Shown piece by piece: positions 1 to 7,234 of a stretch of DNA of 64,000 nt. The position numbers and the translations under genes are program-made. Origin of the DNA: Granulicella arctica (GTDB lineage Bacteria > Acidobacteriota > Terriglobia > Terriglobales > Acidobacteriaceae). Position 1 is the first letter of the stretch. Each line of letters begins with the position of its first letter. Where the stretch lies: assembly GCF_013410065.1 (NCBI RefSeq), contig NZ_JACCCW010000002.1, forward strand, positions 186,001 through 250,000, read 5' to 3'. Under the pieces are notes generated by a model. The model was not told the origin of the DNA. It made no database searches and saw only the letters and a list, made by a program, of their open reading frames with translations.

Positions 1-125
1 GCGCGGCAGAAGTCGGAGGAGACAACCTCGGTGGGCAGGAAGTGCTTACGCGCAAAGGAAGACTTGCCGGAGCCCGAGGGCCCAACCAGGAGGACAAGCG
101 ACAATTCGGGAATGCTGATCTTCAT
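1..125 (-). CDS. pnkp: Polynucleotide kinase-phosphatase (Pnkp), N-terminal fragment
   Basis: Only the first 41 codons lie in the window; the gene runs off the left edge. The translation begins MKISIPELSLVLLVGPSGSG and continues with KSSFARKHF, a P-loop typical of the 5'-kinase domain at the N terminus of bacterial Pnkp. The ATG at 125 overlaps the stop codon of the Hen1 gene (ATGA), so the two are translationally coupled. Known of the family: Pnkp heals and seals cleaved RNA and works with Hen1, which methylates the 3' terminal ribose before ligation. The phosphatase and ligase domains cannot be seen here, so the identification rests on the P-loop and the Hen1 partnership. Confidence 0.85.
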   Translation of the reverse strand, partial: MKISIPELSLVLLVGPSGSGKSSFARKHFLPTEVVSSDFCR

Positions 126-1531
126 GCCGCGACCTCCCTCTGAGTAAAGACTGCCATCTGCGTTGGTGCCCCTCGTTCTGCATCGACTGGTCCTACTGGC
201 TCAAATCGAACTCCGTATCCAAACCGCTCTGCAACTCCATTTGCCCAGCCTTCGAATTCAGGACGTTTCCACTCAAAGCGGTGGTCGCCGTGCCGGAACT
301 CGCCTGCGGGGAGCGTCTCAAAGACCGTGTTGTATTCCGCGTTCGGCGTGGTCAAGACCACATGCGTGGGTCGCGCAAACTCGAAGACGATGCGCTCGAA
401 GGTCGCCAGTCGCGCCGCGTCCAGATGCTCGATGACCTCCACAATGGCGGCTGCTTCAAACCCATTTAGCCGCTGATCGCGGTAGGTCAGCGATCCTTGG
501 ATGAGCTCAATTCGACCCCGCTGCCGTTCTGTTAGCCCGTCGAGTCGCAAGCGCTCCTTCGCTGTCTCCAGCGAGCGCCATGACACATCCATGCCGAGGA
601 TAGTGTCAAACTGCTTCTCGGATAGAAGCAGCTTGAGCAACTTGCCCTCGCCACAGCCGAGATCGACAACGCGCTTTGCACCTGTATCCCGAATGACCGA
701 CAATACCGCCTGTAGGCGTTGGTCATGTAGGGAAGGCGTGCGTTCTATCGCGGGCGACTCTACCGAGGGAATCTCGTCCCCCTCATCGCTTGGTGTGTCC
801 TCCGCCAGCAAACGGCTCAACGCTTCTCGCGTAAGACTGCGCTGGCGCTTTAGATAGCGCGAGACGATGAGGTCTTTCTCTGGATGAGCGCCCAGCCAGC
901 CTTCGCCGCGCTTCAGAAGCTTTTCGATCTCGTCGTTGGCTACCCAGTAGTGCTTCTCGTTGTCCAGGACGGGTATCAGTACATAGAGGTGCGTGAGCAA
1001 ATCCTGTAGCCTAACAATGCCTGTAATCGTCAGAGCGACATACGGAGACGCTCCCCATTCGGGAAACTTGTCGTCAAGCTGCGATCCCTGCGTTTCGACG
1101 GTGTAGCCCAGCGGCTCGAAGAGACGCTTGACCAAATCTTCACCGCCGCGAGCCGCAATGACTGGCAGATGGGCAGTCAACGGAATTGCTGTCTCCGCAA
1201 GCTCAGGTCGATCTTTGCTCCGTCCGCTCATTGCCGTGCTCAATATCCGCCCCATCGCGACGCTGAGAAAGGAATTTGCAGCATACGGACGGTCATTCAC
1301 GTACTGCTCCAACTGCCCGCCCTCACCGGCTGGTCCTCGACCGCGAACGAGGGCGACCGGGTCAATCTCGAGCAGCAGAGCCGCTGCGCAGAATTCGACA
1401 GACGCATCGGGGTAAAAGACATAAGCCTTCCCAAACGAAAGCGCCTCCATCTGGAGATTTGCCGGATTCTTATGCAGTAAATAGCCGAGGTCGGTGGCCG
1501 GTTGATGGGTCGTGGAAATCGTGAGGAGCAT
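122..1531 (-). CDS. hen1: RNA 3'-terminal ribose 2'-O-methyltransferase Hen1
   Basis: A 469-residue protein, the usual length of full bacterial Hen1. The N-terminal half (about 1-245) corresponds to the region that in other species activates the Pnkp ligase. The C-terminal half is a class I methyltransferase with SAM motif VVDLGCGEGKLL (about 288-299). The metal-binding set typical of Hen1 is present: E365, E368 and H369 in VEVIEHL, and H417 in FRHGDHRFEW. Known role: methylates the 2'-OH at the 3' end of cleaved RNA so that the repaired junction resists another cut by ribotoxins. It is the upstream gene of a two-gene cassette with pnkp. It lies next to conjugation genes, which suggests that the RNA-repair cassette travels with the element. 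Confidence 0.93.
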   Translation of the reverse strand: MLLTISTTHQPATDLGYLLHKNPANLQMEALSFGKAYVFYPDASVEFCAAALLLEIDPVALVRGRGPAGEGGQLEQYVNDRPYAANSFLSVAMGRILSTAMSGRSKDRPELAETAIPLTAHLPVIAARGGEDLVKRLFEPLGYTVETQGSQLDDKFPEWGASPYVALTITGIVRLQDLLTHLYVLIPVLDNEKHYWVANDEIEKLLKRGEGWLGAHPEKDLIVSRYLKRQRSLTREALSRLLAEDTPSDEGDEIPSVESPAIERTPSLHDQRLQAVLSVIRDTGAKRVVDLGCGEGKLLKLLLSEKQFDTILGMDVSWRSLETAKERLRLDGLTERQRGRIELIQGSLTYRDQRLNGFEAAAIVEVIEHLDAARLATFERIVFEFARPTHVVLTTPNAEYNTVFETLPAGEFRHGDHRFEWKRPEFEGWANGVAERFGYGVRFEPVGPVDAERGAPTQMAVFTQREVAA

Positions 1532-1967
1532 CTGGTTAGTTTAGTGGATGGATCGTGGCCGGTTTCTACGATGGCCGGCGGTCTCTCGGTGGCGATCCGC
1601 ATTGCAATTGTGACGAATCGCTATTTGCCGCTTGGACGGTGCTTGGAGAAATCTTCCGGCTGTGTAAATTACTCGCTTTGATAGCCGTCAAGAGGGGGCG
1701 CGCTGCTACGCAGCGGTTGTAGATATGACACATCACCCCCAAATGGGTGCTGTAGGTAAACCGGAAGTTTCCGGCGGTGAACGCGATTACCATCAGCTAC
1801 TTAGCCACTCCGCGTTTACGTCCGTAAACGCAAGTTGCCGCCTGGAATCACTTTGTCGCGTTCGCGTAAACGCATTGAATACTAAAGCACTTGACCGGCA
1901 AGTGCGGTTTTCATGGGTTGACTATTGCCGTCGTCGGATGCACTCTGTTTTTGAGGTGGCCCTCCCC
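1532..1967. other. Intergenic region with several inverted repeats, possible oriT or operator region
   Basis: No convincing gene lies here between the divergent hen1 and the relaxosome-type gene. The right half holds perfect inverted repeats: CCGGAA-gt-TTCCGG at 1761-1774, GCGTTTACG-tc-CGTAAACGC at 1812-1831, a second copy of CGTAAACGC at 1865-1873, and GCACTTG-accgg-CAAGTGC at 1887-1905. Clustered inverted repeats upstream of relaxosome and coupling-protein genes are common at transfer origins, but autoregulatory operators would look the same. Confidence 0.5.
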
Positions 1968-2405
1968 ATGACCACTCCTCGCATCCCGGCCTCGGCGCAT
2001 CCTCCATCGCCACCCGACGATGAAGTTCGCCCTGGACTCCGCGCCAAGACGGTAGCAACCAGACTCACGCCGGAAGAGCTGCGCGAGGTCGAAGCCGCTG
2101 CTGGGCGCGATGGGAAGTCGCTTGCGGAATGGCTGCGCGAGTTGGCCCTGAAGACAGCGCGGCAACGTCCAGCGGACACGATGGAGCTGCTGCTTTCGGA
2201 GGTCTCGGCGACCCGGTACATGCTCCTGAATCTCTTCCATGCGACCGCCCATGCGAACGCCGAAGGCAAGCATCTGCTCCCTGAGTCCGTGCTAAAAATC
2301 CGTGACCAGGCCGACGTTCGGAAGCTCGAAAGCGCCCGGAAGTTGATGGCGGATTTTCTCGCCCAGGGAGGGCAGGACGGGAGTCAGAATGGGGGCAAGC
2401 CCTGA
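1968..2405 (+). CDS. Small MobC/ribbon-helix-helix-like relaxosome accessory protein (putative)
   Basis: A 145-residue protein from the ATG at 1968. The frame is open further upstream, but that part runs through the inverted-repeat region and has no family-like sequence. After a proline-rich start, residues about 25-58 contain KTVATRLTPEELREVEAAAG and SLAEWLRELALKTA, a beta-strand plus two helices as in MobC or CopG-type ribbon-helix-helix DNA-binding proteins. The rest is helical. It lies 8 bases before the coupling protein and in the same element as a MOBF relaxase, so the likely job is to bind oriT in the relaxosome. Function is inferred from fold and context; a simple transcriptional repressor is the alternative. 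Confidence 0.6.
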   Translation: MTTPRIPASAHPPSPPDDEVRPGLRAKTVATRLTPEELREVEAAAGRDGKSLAEWLRELALKTARQRPADTMELLLSEVSATRYMLLNLFHATAHANAEGKHLLPESVLKIRDQADVRKLESARKLMADFLAQGGQDGSQNGGKP

Positions 2406-2413
2406 GCCGCCCG

Positions 2414-4390
2414 ATGCAGTTTCCGAGCCGGACAGGGAGGCTCTTCTGGCTACTTGTCTGGGTCACGCTGGGGCCGCTCGCGCTCATTGTTTCGGTCTCG
2501 GCCTGGCTCGCTTGGACACTCCCCCCGCTCCAGAAAATTTATCTCCCGGTATACTCCGCGAGCACCGTTGGTGCTCGCCTGCCCGGCAATCTGATGACCA
2601 TCCGGTGGGTGATGAAAACCGCTCCCGGACGAAAACCCGAGACGCTTTTGCCCGATGATGCAATCTCTGGATCGGACTCAAAACTGCCAGTCAAGCTCTC
2701 GCCCAAAGCCGTCGCGGAGGGGTGGCGCGGAGTGGTCCAGAGCCCTACGGAGAAAGTTCGTTCCTCCGAGCTGGTTCCGTATCTCCAGGCGACGATCTAC
2801 GACGGCGAGAGTGTTTGGTGGCTCTTCGCTCGGCCCATGATCTACGGCCTGGCCGGAATTTTGTTGCTGTACGCGCTCCGGCTTCAGCTTAGACAAGGAC
2901 GCAGTGGGGAGCATGAGGAGCGGCACGGACGGCGGACCAAAGGCCCCGAATTGCTGGCTGGCGTCTGGCGTCGCAGAATCGGAACGGATGGCATTTCCTT
3001 TGAGTTGCGCTTTGAGAAAGCTCCCTGGAGCTGGCTTCCGTTCGGTCCGAGTTTTCGGATTCCACGCCGCCTGGAGTCCAGCCACATCGAGCTGATCGGC
3101 GACACCGGTTCGGGTAAATCGACGGCCATCCGGCAGATATTGCGCCAGGTCCAGCAGCGCGGCGAAACGGCCATCGTCTATGACCCGGCGATGGATTTCG
3201 TGGGGGAGTTCTATGACCCCAGTCGCGGCGACCTGATCCTGAATCCTCTCGACGCCCGGTGCCCCTACTGGAGTCTCGATCAGGAGATCGTGCGCGATGA
3301 GACCGCCGCTACAATCGCCGCCGCTTTTCTTCCAGAGAAGGAGTACGAGAAGGCATTTTTCACCGACGCTCCGCGCCGGTTGCTTGCCGCCATGCTGCGG
3401 CGTCGGATGCCGACGCACTTTCTTTTGAAGTGGATGAGCGACCCTGAGTCGCTTGCTTCCATCGTGGCAGGGACACCGTTGGCTGCGCTGATCGACCCGG
3501 CAGCTCCGGCGCAGCGTGCCGGGGTGCTGTCGAGCCTCAACTTGGTAGCGGACTGCTTCGAGCTACTGCCCGAGGGAGGCGGTGGACGGGCGACTTTTGC
3601 CACGGCTGATTGGAGGAAGGAGCGCAAGCGCTGGGTCTTTCTGACCTCCAGCCCCGACTACCGGGAAAAGGTCTTGCCGCTCCATTCGGTATGGCTCGAT
3701 CTTTTCATCCTGCGGATGCAGGGCCCCTGCGATGATTCCGCCGCCAAGCCAGTATGGTTCGTTATTGACGAGCTGGCAAGCTTGAACAAGCTACCCCAGC
3801 TCCACGCTGCCGTGACTGAAAATCGCAAGTACGGCAATCCCGTCGTGCTCGGCTTCCAGGGGCGCAGCCAACTAGAAAAACGCTACGGCCATGACGCCGA
3901 AGTCATGCTCTCCCAGCCCGCTACGAAGGTATTTTTCAAAACCTCCGAACCGCGCGCGGCCAAATGGATTTCCGACGCTATCGGCGAAATCGAGGTCGAG
4001 CGCTTGAAGGAGTCACGCAGCATGGGGCTACTCGGTAGTAAGAAGTCCTATGCGATGGAGATTGCCACCAAAGCGCTCATCATGCCGTCGGAAATATCCG
4101 GCCTTGAGCCGCTACACGGGTTCATCAAGCAAGAGAACCGCGTTGTGCCCGTTGTTTTCCGATTAGCAACGAAACGCTCGAAACAGCCTGACTTTATAGA
4201 GCGGGAGATTCCGCAGGCCGCGCCTAGACCCACTTCCCCGGTGCCAGTATCGTCGGCACACACCTCGCCTCCGAAACAAGCCAAGGCGACGGCGGCAGTC
4301 CAGGCTTCACTACCCCTGGCCGATCCGCCGTCCACTAACGGAAGACCCAGTGAAGCGTTTGTGTGGGATGAGAGCAAAGGGATTGAGTGA
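2414..4390 (+). CDS. Type IV coupling protein, TraD/VirD4/TrwB family
   Basis: A 658-residue protein with two N-terminal membrane segments (about 10-36 and 138-156) and a cytoplasmic ATPase. Walker A is GDTGSGKST at about 229-237; a Walker B-like stretch VWFVIDELASL lies near 447-457. The motif VVLGFQGRSQLEKRYG (about 480) is typical of the TraD/TrwB AAD-binding family. Known role: the hexameric pump docks the relaxase-DNA complex onto a type IV secretion channel. It follows the MobC-like gene by 8 bases, probably in one transcript. The proline- and serine-rich C-terminal tail may be a recognition tail. No channel genes are visible, so it may depend on another element for transfer. Confidence 0.9.
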   Translation: MQFPSRTGRLFWLLVWVTLGPLALIVSVSAWLAWTLPPLQKIYLPVYSASTVGARLPGNLMTIRWVMKTAPGRKPETLLPDDAISGSDSKLPVKLSPKAVAEGWRGVVQSPTEKVRSSELVPYLQATIYDGESVWWLFARPMIYGLAGILLLYALRLQLRQGRSGEHEERHGRRTKGPELLAGVWRRRIGTDGISFELRFEKAPWSWLPFGPSFRIPRRLESSHIELIGDTGSGKSTAIRQILRQVQQRGETAIVYDPAMDFVGEFYDPSRGDLILNPLDARCPYWSLDQEIVRDETAATIAAAFLPEKEYEKAFFTDAPRRLLAAMLRRRMPTHFLLKWMSDPESLASIVAGTPLAALIDPAAPAQRAGVLSSLNLVADCFELLPEGGGGRATFATADWRKERKRWVFLTSSPDYREKVLPLHSVWLDLFILRMQGPCDDSAAKPVWFVIDELASLNKLPQLHAAVTENRKYGNPVVLGFQGRSQLEKRYGHDAEVMLSQPATKVFFKTSEPRAAKWISDAIGEIEVERLKESRSMGLLGSKKSYAMEIATKALIMPSEISGLEPLHGFIKQENRVVPVVFRLATKRSKQPDFIEREIPQAAPRPTSPVPVSSAHTSPPKQAKATAAVQASLPLADPPSTNGRPSEAFVWDESKGIE

Positions 4391-4578
4391 CGAGATGCCC
4401 ATTTGTCGGGACTTATGAGGATTCGCGTGAGGGACTCCGGCCTGTTGAGGTCTCCGGTCTCCCCCCAAGTGCGAGAGATCCTTCGGCTTCGCTCATAACA
4501 AGCTCAGGAGGGTCATTCGCGGACAGGGAAGGAGAGGAATCGGAGCCGCCTGCCGGATGACAAATATGTTTGCCAGCA

Positions 4579-5604
4579 TCAGGTCAGGATGATTTTCTTT
4601 GGGTTGGCGTTTTCAGCCAAAAGCAGCTCAGGCGTATCTGCCTCATTAATTGACACCGCTTCGACGGCAACCTTCCCCTGCGCAAACGCCGAATGAAGCG
4701 ATTGCCCTGCGGCAATTGCTGCGTAAAACTTCGCTGCAAAGGCGGTCGCGGCCAAGTCGCCAATCGAATCTCCCATGGCGATGATCGCTTTGGCTGGCGG
4801 AAAGAAGGACTTTTTTGCCCCTGCACTTTTGCATGAATTCAAAACGATAATCTGCGGCGGCGTATCTGTGGCAGCGATTGCCTTCGCTAGAAGTTCGAAC
4901 GAGACCAGTTTTCCTGCCGGATGAGCTGACTTGGCATCGTCCGTTCCGACACCACTCTCATTACCGTGACCGGAGAAGTGTACGATCGCTGGAACGTGGT
5001 CGTTTAATCCTTGGATCAGAGAATCTAGATTCGCAGCTGGCCGATAGTGAACGTCGATGTTGTCGCGGAGCTTGGAACCACGCACCTCCTGCTGCACCTG
5101 ATTCACTTCCGCTTCAACTCTGAGGTCTCCGCGCGGGTTTGCTGTCAAATATAGAACGTCCAAATGCTTTCGCTTCTTGAGAAATTGGCGAGTCACAGCA
5201 ACAGTTGTGGATCCCTGTGGTCGGCGCTTTGTTGGCACTTTTTTTGCCTCTCCAGGATTGTTTGCATATCTCAAGATTTGCGCACGGTGAGCACGAACAT
5301 TTTCATCTTTGAGATACAGCCAACGACTCCCATCATCGACGAAGACATTCCCCTCATTATTGGTTTGCCTGATTAGACCGTACTTTGCGAGGTGATCCAG
5401 TTCATTCTGGGCTTGCTGGCCGTCGCTCGATTTTAACGTGGTCGCTGCAATCATCTGTTTTCTGGAGCGCGGCTTCGAGACGCGGCCATAGATAGCGTCG
5501 AACAATATACGTCGGATTTTGTTTTTGCCAAGATGCTTGGCAAGCTGGAGACAGTTTTCCTCGTAATTGCCTGACCAATCAACGACTGGAGTTCTGCCTG
5601 CCAT
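4579..5604 (-). CDS. CHAT-domain caspase-like protease with N-terminal winged-helix-like region
   Basis: A 341-residue protein with two parts. Residues about 15-105 look like a winged-helix DNA-binding fold, with a helical recognition region around ATTLKSSDGQQAQNELDHLA and a wing near FVDDGSRWLYLK. A basic linker (about 117-147) follows. From about 148 a CHAT/caspase-like domain begins with DVLYLTANPRGDLR; the catalytic dyad is His213 in IVHFSGHG and Cys258 in IIVLNSCKSAG. There are no TPRs, NTPase or membrane segments. It is the last gene of a run of six tiny HTH genes on the same strand, 4 bases after the last one. Known of CHAT: several are proteolytic effectors in defence or programmed cell death. 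Target and trigger are unknown here. Confidence 0.82.
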   Translation of the reverse strand: MAGRTPVVDWSGNYEENCLQLAKHLGKNKIRRILFDAIYGRVSKPRSRKQMIAATTLKSSDGQQAQNELDHLAKYGLIRQTNNEGNVFVDDGSRWLYLKDENVRAHRAQILRYANNPGEAKKVPTKRRPQGSTTVAVTRQFLKKRKHLDVLYLTANPRGDLRVEAEVNQVQQEVRGSKLRDNIDVHYRPAANLDSLIQGLNDHVPAIVHFSGHGNESGVGTDDAKSAHPAGKLVSFELLAKAIAATDTPPQIIVLNSCKSAGAKKSFFPPAKAIIAMGDSIGDLAATAFAAKFYAAIAAGQSLHSAFAQGKVAVEAVSINEADTPELLLAENANPKKIILT

Positions 5605-5608
5605 AAAG

Positions 5609-5782
5609 TCAGCCCTTTTTGGTCGAGACTTTTGGCATCATTCGACTGATGGTCGGCTGACTAACGCCTAAAGCTTCGGCCAACTGCGCCTGTGAGTAAC
5701 CCTTGTCGAATAGCTCGATCATTTTAAGTTTACGTAACATCTCGAGCTCTTTGAGAATCTGATTCGCTTGTTCGTTGGTCAT
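5609..5782 (-). CDS. Small HTH protein 6 of the array
   Basis: A 57-residue protein. An N-terminal helix (NQILKELEMLRKLKMIELF) is followed by the helix-turn-helix YSQAQLAEALGVSQPTIS and a short basic tail. It is the cleanest Xre/sigma-region-4-like HTH of the array and nearly the same core as its upstream neighbour (YSQAQLAEALGVSQPTIS against CQQKHVAAALGVSEATLS). The start ATG shares one base with the stop of that neighbour (TGATG), and its stop lies 4 bases before the CHAT gene, so tight coupling is likely. It was found by direct translation, being short. Confidence 0.75.
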   Translation of the reverse strand: MTNEQANQILKELEMLRKLKMIELFDKGYSQAQLAEALGVSQPTISRMMPKVSTKKG

Positions 5783-5997
5783 CAAGCCTCCGGCTCGGTA
5801 CGGAATCGGCGTTCAGAAACTCTGGCTAAATCCTTACCAAGACCTTTTGGCAACATGCGGCTCAGCGTAGCCTCGCTTACACCGAGGGCCGCTGCGACAT
5901 GCTTTTGTTGACAACCCGAGATCATGGCTTGAAGAATGAGAAGCATTTTCACAGCCTTCAATTCTCCCAGCAATTCGCTTGATTCATCGCTAGCCAC
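5782..5997 (-). CDS. Small HTH protein 5 of the array
   Basis: A 71-residue protein. N-terminal helix ELLGELKAVKMLLILQAMIS, then HTH CQQKHVAAALGVSEATLSRM and a charged tail with several arginines. Its core aligns in register with the other five small proteins. The start lies inside the end of gene 4 (8-base overlap) and the stop overlaps the start of gene 6. No other domain is present; it could act as a DNA-binding regulator, or form heteromers with its paralogs through the N-terminal helix. Function unknown. Confidence 0.72.
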   Translation of the reverse strand: MASDESSELLGELKAVKMLLILQAMISGCQQKHVAAALGVSEATLSRMLPKGLGKDLARVSERRFRTEPEA

Positions 5998-6259
5998 GGG
6001 TTTTCCTCCGAGATGTGACGTTGCGTTGTTTCGGCTTCGAAGGCTTGCGGAGCTTAGACACCTCGGGAGCCACTGTGGTGCCTGGAAGGCTGAGGAGACG
6101 AGCTATTTCAGAAGCTTCAAGACCGAACCCGGCGAGGAGATGAATCATTTGTGTCTGGCTGCGGTCCCCCTTCAAGGAATCGATCTTGAGCCGCACAAGC
6201 AAGTCAACTGAATCCGCAAGCTGCTGGACCGGTTCTTCTTGTTTGATTTCTCTAGCCAT
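5990..6259 (-). CDS. Small HTH protein 4 of the array
   Basis: An 89-residue protein. Residues 8-40 are helical, followed by HTH LEASEIARLLSLPGTTV and a strongly basic C-terminal tail (KLRKPSKPKQRNVTSRRKTR), which suggests nucleic-acid contact. The HTH core matches gene 2 (LTAKEIADVLDTTGNTV) and gene 1 (LPAKEIAELLGKSPDAVK) position by position. It overlaps gene 5 by 8 bases and starts 15 bases after gene 3. The pattern resembles the region-4 HTH of sigma factors, but no region 2 is present. Function unknown. Confidence 0.72.
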   Translation of the reverse strand: MAREIKQEEPVQQLADSVDLLVRLKIDSLKGDRSQTQMIHLLAGFGLEASEIARLLSLPGTTVAPEVSKLRKPSKPKQRNVTSRRKTRG

Positions 6260-6274
6260 TCTCCACTTCCTTCC

Positions 6275-6487
6275 TCAATTGGCAGTCTTTGCGGTGCTTT
6301 CGCCCACGCTGCGCTTGGTCGGCCTGATTAGTTTGGCTACACCGTTGACTTCGCCCATCGAGCAGCCGACAACCTCGCGTATCTGGGCTTGTGCCACACC
6401 CGCCAGCGCGAGCTGGGTGATAAGTAGCTTCTTGAGGAGCTCTGCCATCTTCTCCCCGGGATCTGCTTGTTCGGACCTTTTTGCCAT
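6275..6487 (-). CDS. Small HTH-like protein 3 of the array
   Basis: A 70-residue protein, the most diverged of the six. Helix EKMAELLKKLLITQLALAG leads into VAQAQIREVVGCSMGEVN, which keeps the hydrophobic spacing of the HTH but has Cys in the turn. The tail is basic. The ATG directly follows the stop of gene 2 (TAG then ATG), so it probably relies on translational coupling. Function unknown; its divergence could mean partner specificity within the set. Confidence 0.68.
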   Translation of the reverse strand: MAKRSEQADPGEKMAELLKKLLITQLALAGVAQAQIREVVGCSMGEVNGVAKLIRPTKRSVGESTAKTAN

Positions 6488-6754
6488 CTACTGTTCCCCC
6501 TTCGTGCGACCTGGTGCTCCCTTGCTGGCGCCTGCGGTTGCCTTGTTCCGCAATCGCTGGAGCGTCACCCCGACAGTGTTCCCGGTGGTGTCGAGCACGT
6601 CTGCGATTTCTTTCGCGGTGAGATCAGTGGTCGATAGGAGCTTTACCAGCTCCATCTGAGTCATTTGATTTTTTAACTGCGCCGCGAGCAAGCGATTTGT
6701 CGTCTTCGCTTGTTTCAACAGGTCATCCATGGTCGCTGACAGAGCTTTCGCCAT
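6488..6754 (-). CDS. Small HTH protein 2 of the array
   Basis: An 88-residue protein. Two N-terminal helices (MDDLLKQAKTTNRLLAAQL, then QMTQMELVKLLSTTD) precede the HTH LTAKEIADVLDTTGNTV and the recognition-helix end TLQRLRNK; the tail is rich in Lys, Gly and Ala. A strong Shine-Dalgarno (AGGAGG), lying inside the end of gene 1, sits at a normal distance from the ATG. The N-terminal pattern (LLAAQLKNQMTQ) matches gene 1 (VAIQIQAMSKNE), so the homology is not limited to the HTH. Function unknown. Confidence 0.73.
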   Translation of the reverse strand: MAKALSATMDDLLKQAKTTNRLLAAQLKNQMTQMELVKLLSTTDLTAKEIADVLDTTGNTVGVTLQRLRNKATAGASKGAPGRTKGEQ

Positions 6755-6761
6755 AAGAGCT

Positions 6762-6974
6762 TTATGCCTCCTTCTTGCCTGCGCGCTGGATTGTCTTCTT
6801 CACCGCGTCGGGACTTTTGCCAAGTAGCTCCGCGATTTCTTTCGCTGGCAACCCTGCGCGGGCCATGAGGATTTCCGGCTTTACTGGATCTTCATTTTTG
6901 CTCATCGCCTGAATCTGAATCGCGACCAGCGCCTTTGTGTACCTAACAAGATCTGATACGTTGCCCTCGTCCAT
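6762..6974 (-). CDS. Small HTH protein 1, first gene of the array
   Basis: A 70-residue protein from the ATG at 6974, chosen because GAGGGA lies 6 bases before it; an in-frame ATG at 7022 would add 16 unrelated residues. N-terminal helix VRYTKALVAIQIQAMSK, then HTH LPAKEIAELLGKSPDAVKKT and a short basic tail. It opens a run of seven closely packed genes (six HTH proteins, then the CHAT protease) and lies next to an AT-rich upstream region with palindromes, so one promoter probably drives the set. Function unknown. Confidence 0.73.
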   Translation of the reverse strand: MDEGNVSDLVRYTKALVAIQIQAMSKNEDPVKPEILMARAGLPAKEIAELLGKSPDAVKKTIQRAGKKEA

Positions 6975-7035
6975 AAAGTGTCCCTCAGTATCAACTTTCT
7001 CGCCGCTCCGGCAAATTGTCAACAGTGAAATTATC

Positions 7036-7113
7036 TTTCAACAAGCTCCACTGTCTGAAGTTTGAGTTCAAATATATTTGTTTTCAACAAGATACGAAAG
7101 TAATAATTTACTT
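7036..7113 (-). promoter_or_regulatory. Putative control region of the HTH array
   Basis: This AT-rich stretch lies 62-139 bases upstream of the first HTH gene. It contains a perfect 12-base palindrome (CAAATATATTTG), a 6+6 inverted repeat with a 4-base loop, and two direct copies of TTTCAACAAG 46 bases apart. These would suit binding by dimeric HTH proteins, possibly those of the array itself. No clear -35/-10 pair stands out. Confidence 0.45.
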
Positions 7114-7160
7114 GATAATTACGCGATATTTTCTCATGGACGCACCGCGAAAGGGACTTC

Positions 7161-7234
7161 TGAAGTGCGCTCCGTGAATGTGAAGCTGTGTTGATCCGAA
7201 TCTTTGACGGCGCAGCTCCGAAGACTTCAATCCT
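7161..7234 (+). repeat. Direct repeat, copy 1 of 2
   Basis: Begins TGAAGTGCGCTCCGTGAATG. The first 48 bases are identical to the copy at 7539-7612; the remaining 26 differ at a few positions. Copies are offset by 378 bases in the same orientation. No gene lies in either copy. Confidence 0.9.

Noticed and set aside
1725..1967. Upstream extension of the MobC-like gene
   Set aside because: The part runs through inverted repeats and lacks protein-like sequence; ATG 1968 gives the family-like start.
4480..4530. Possible copy of the dispersed repeat behind the coupling protein
   Set aside because: It shares only ATCCTTCGGCTTCGCTC and lacks the ordered head and tail; too diverged to count.
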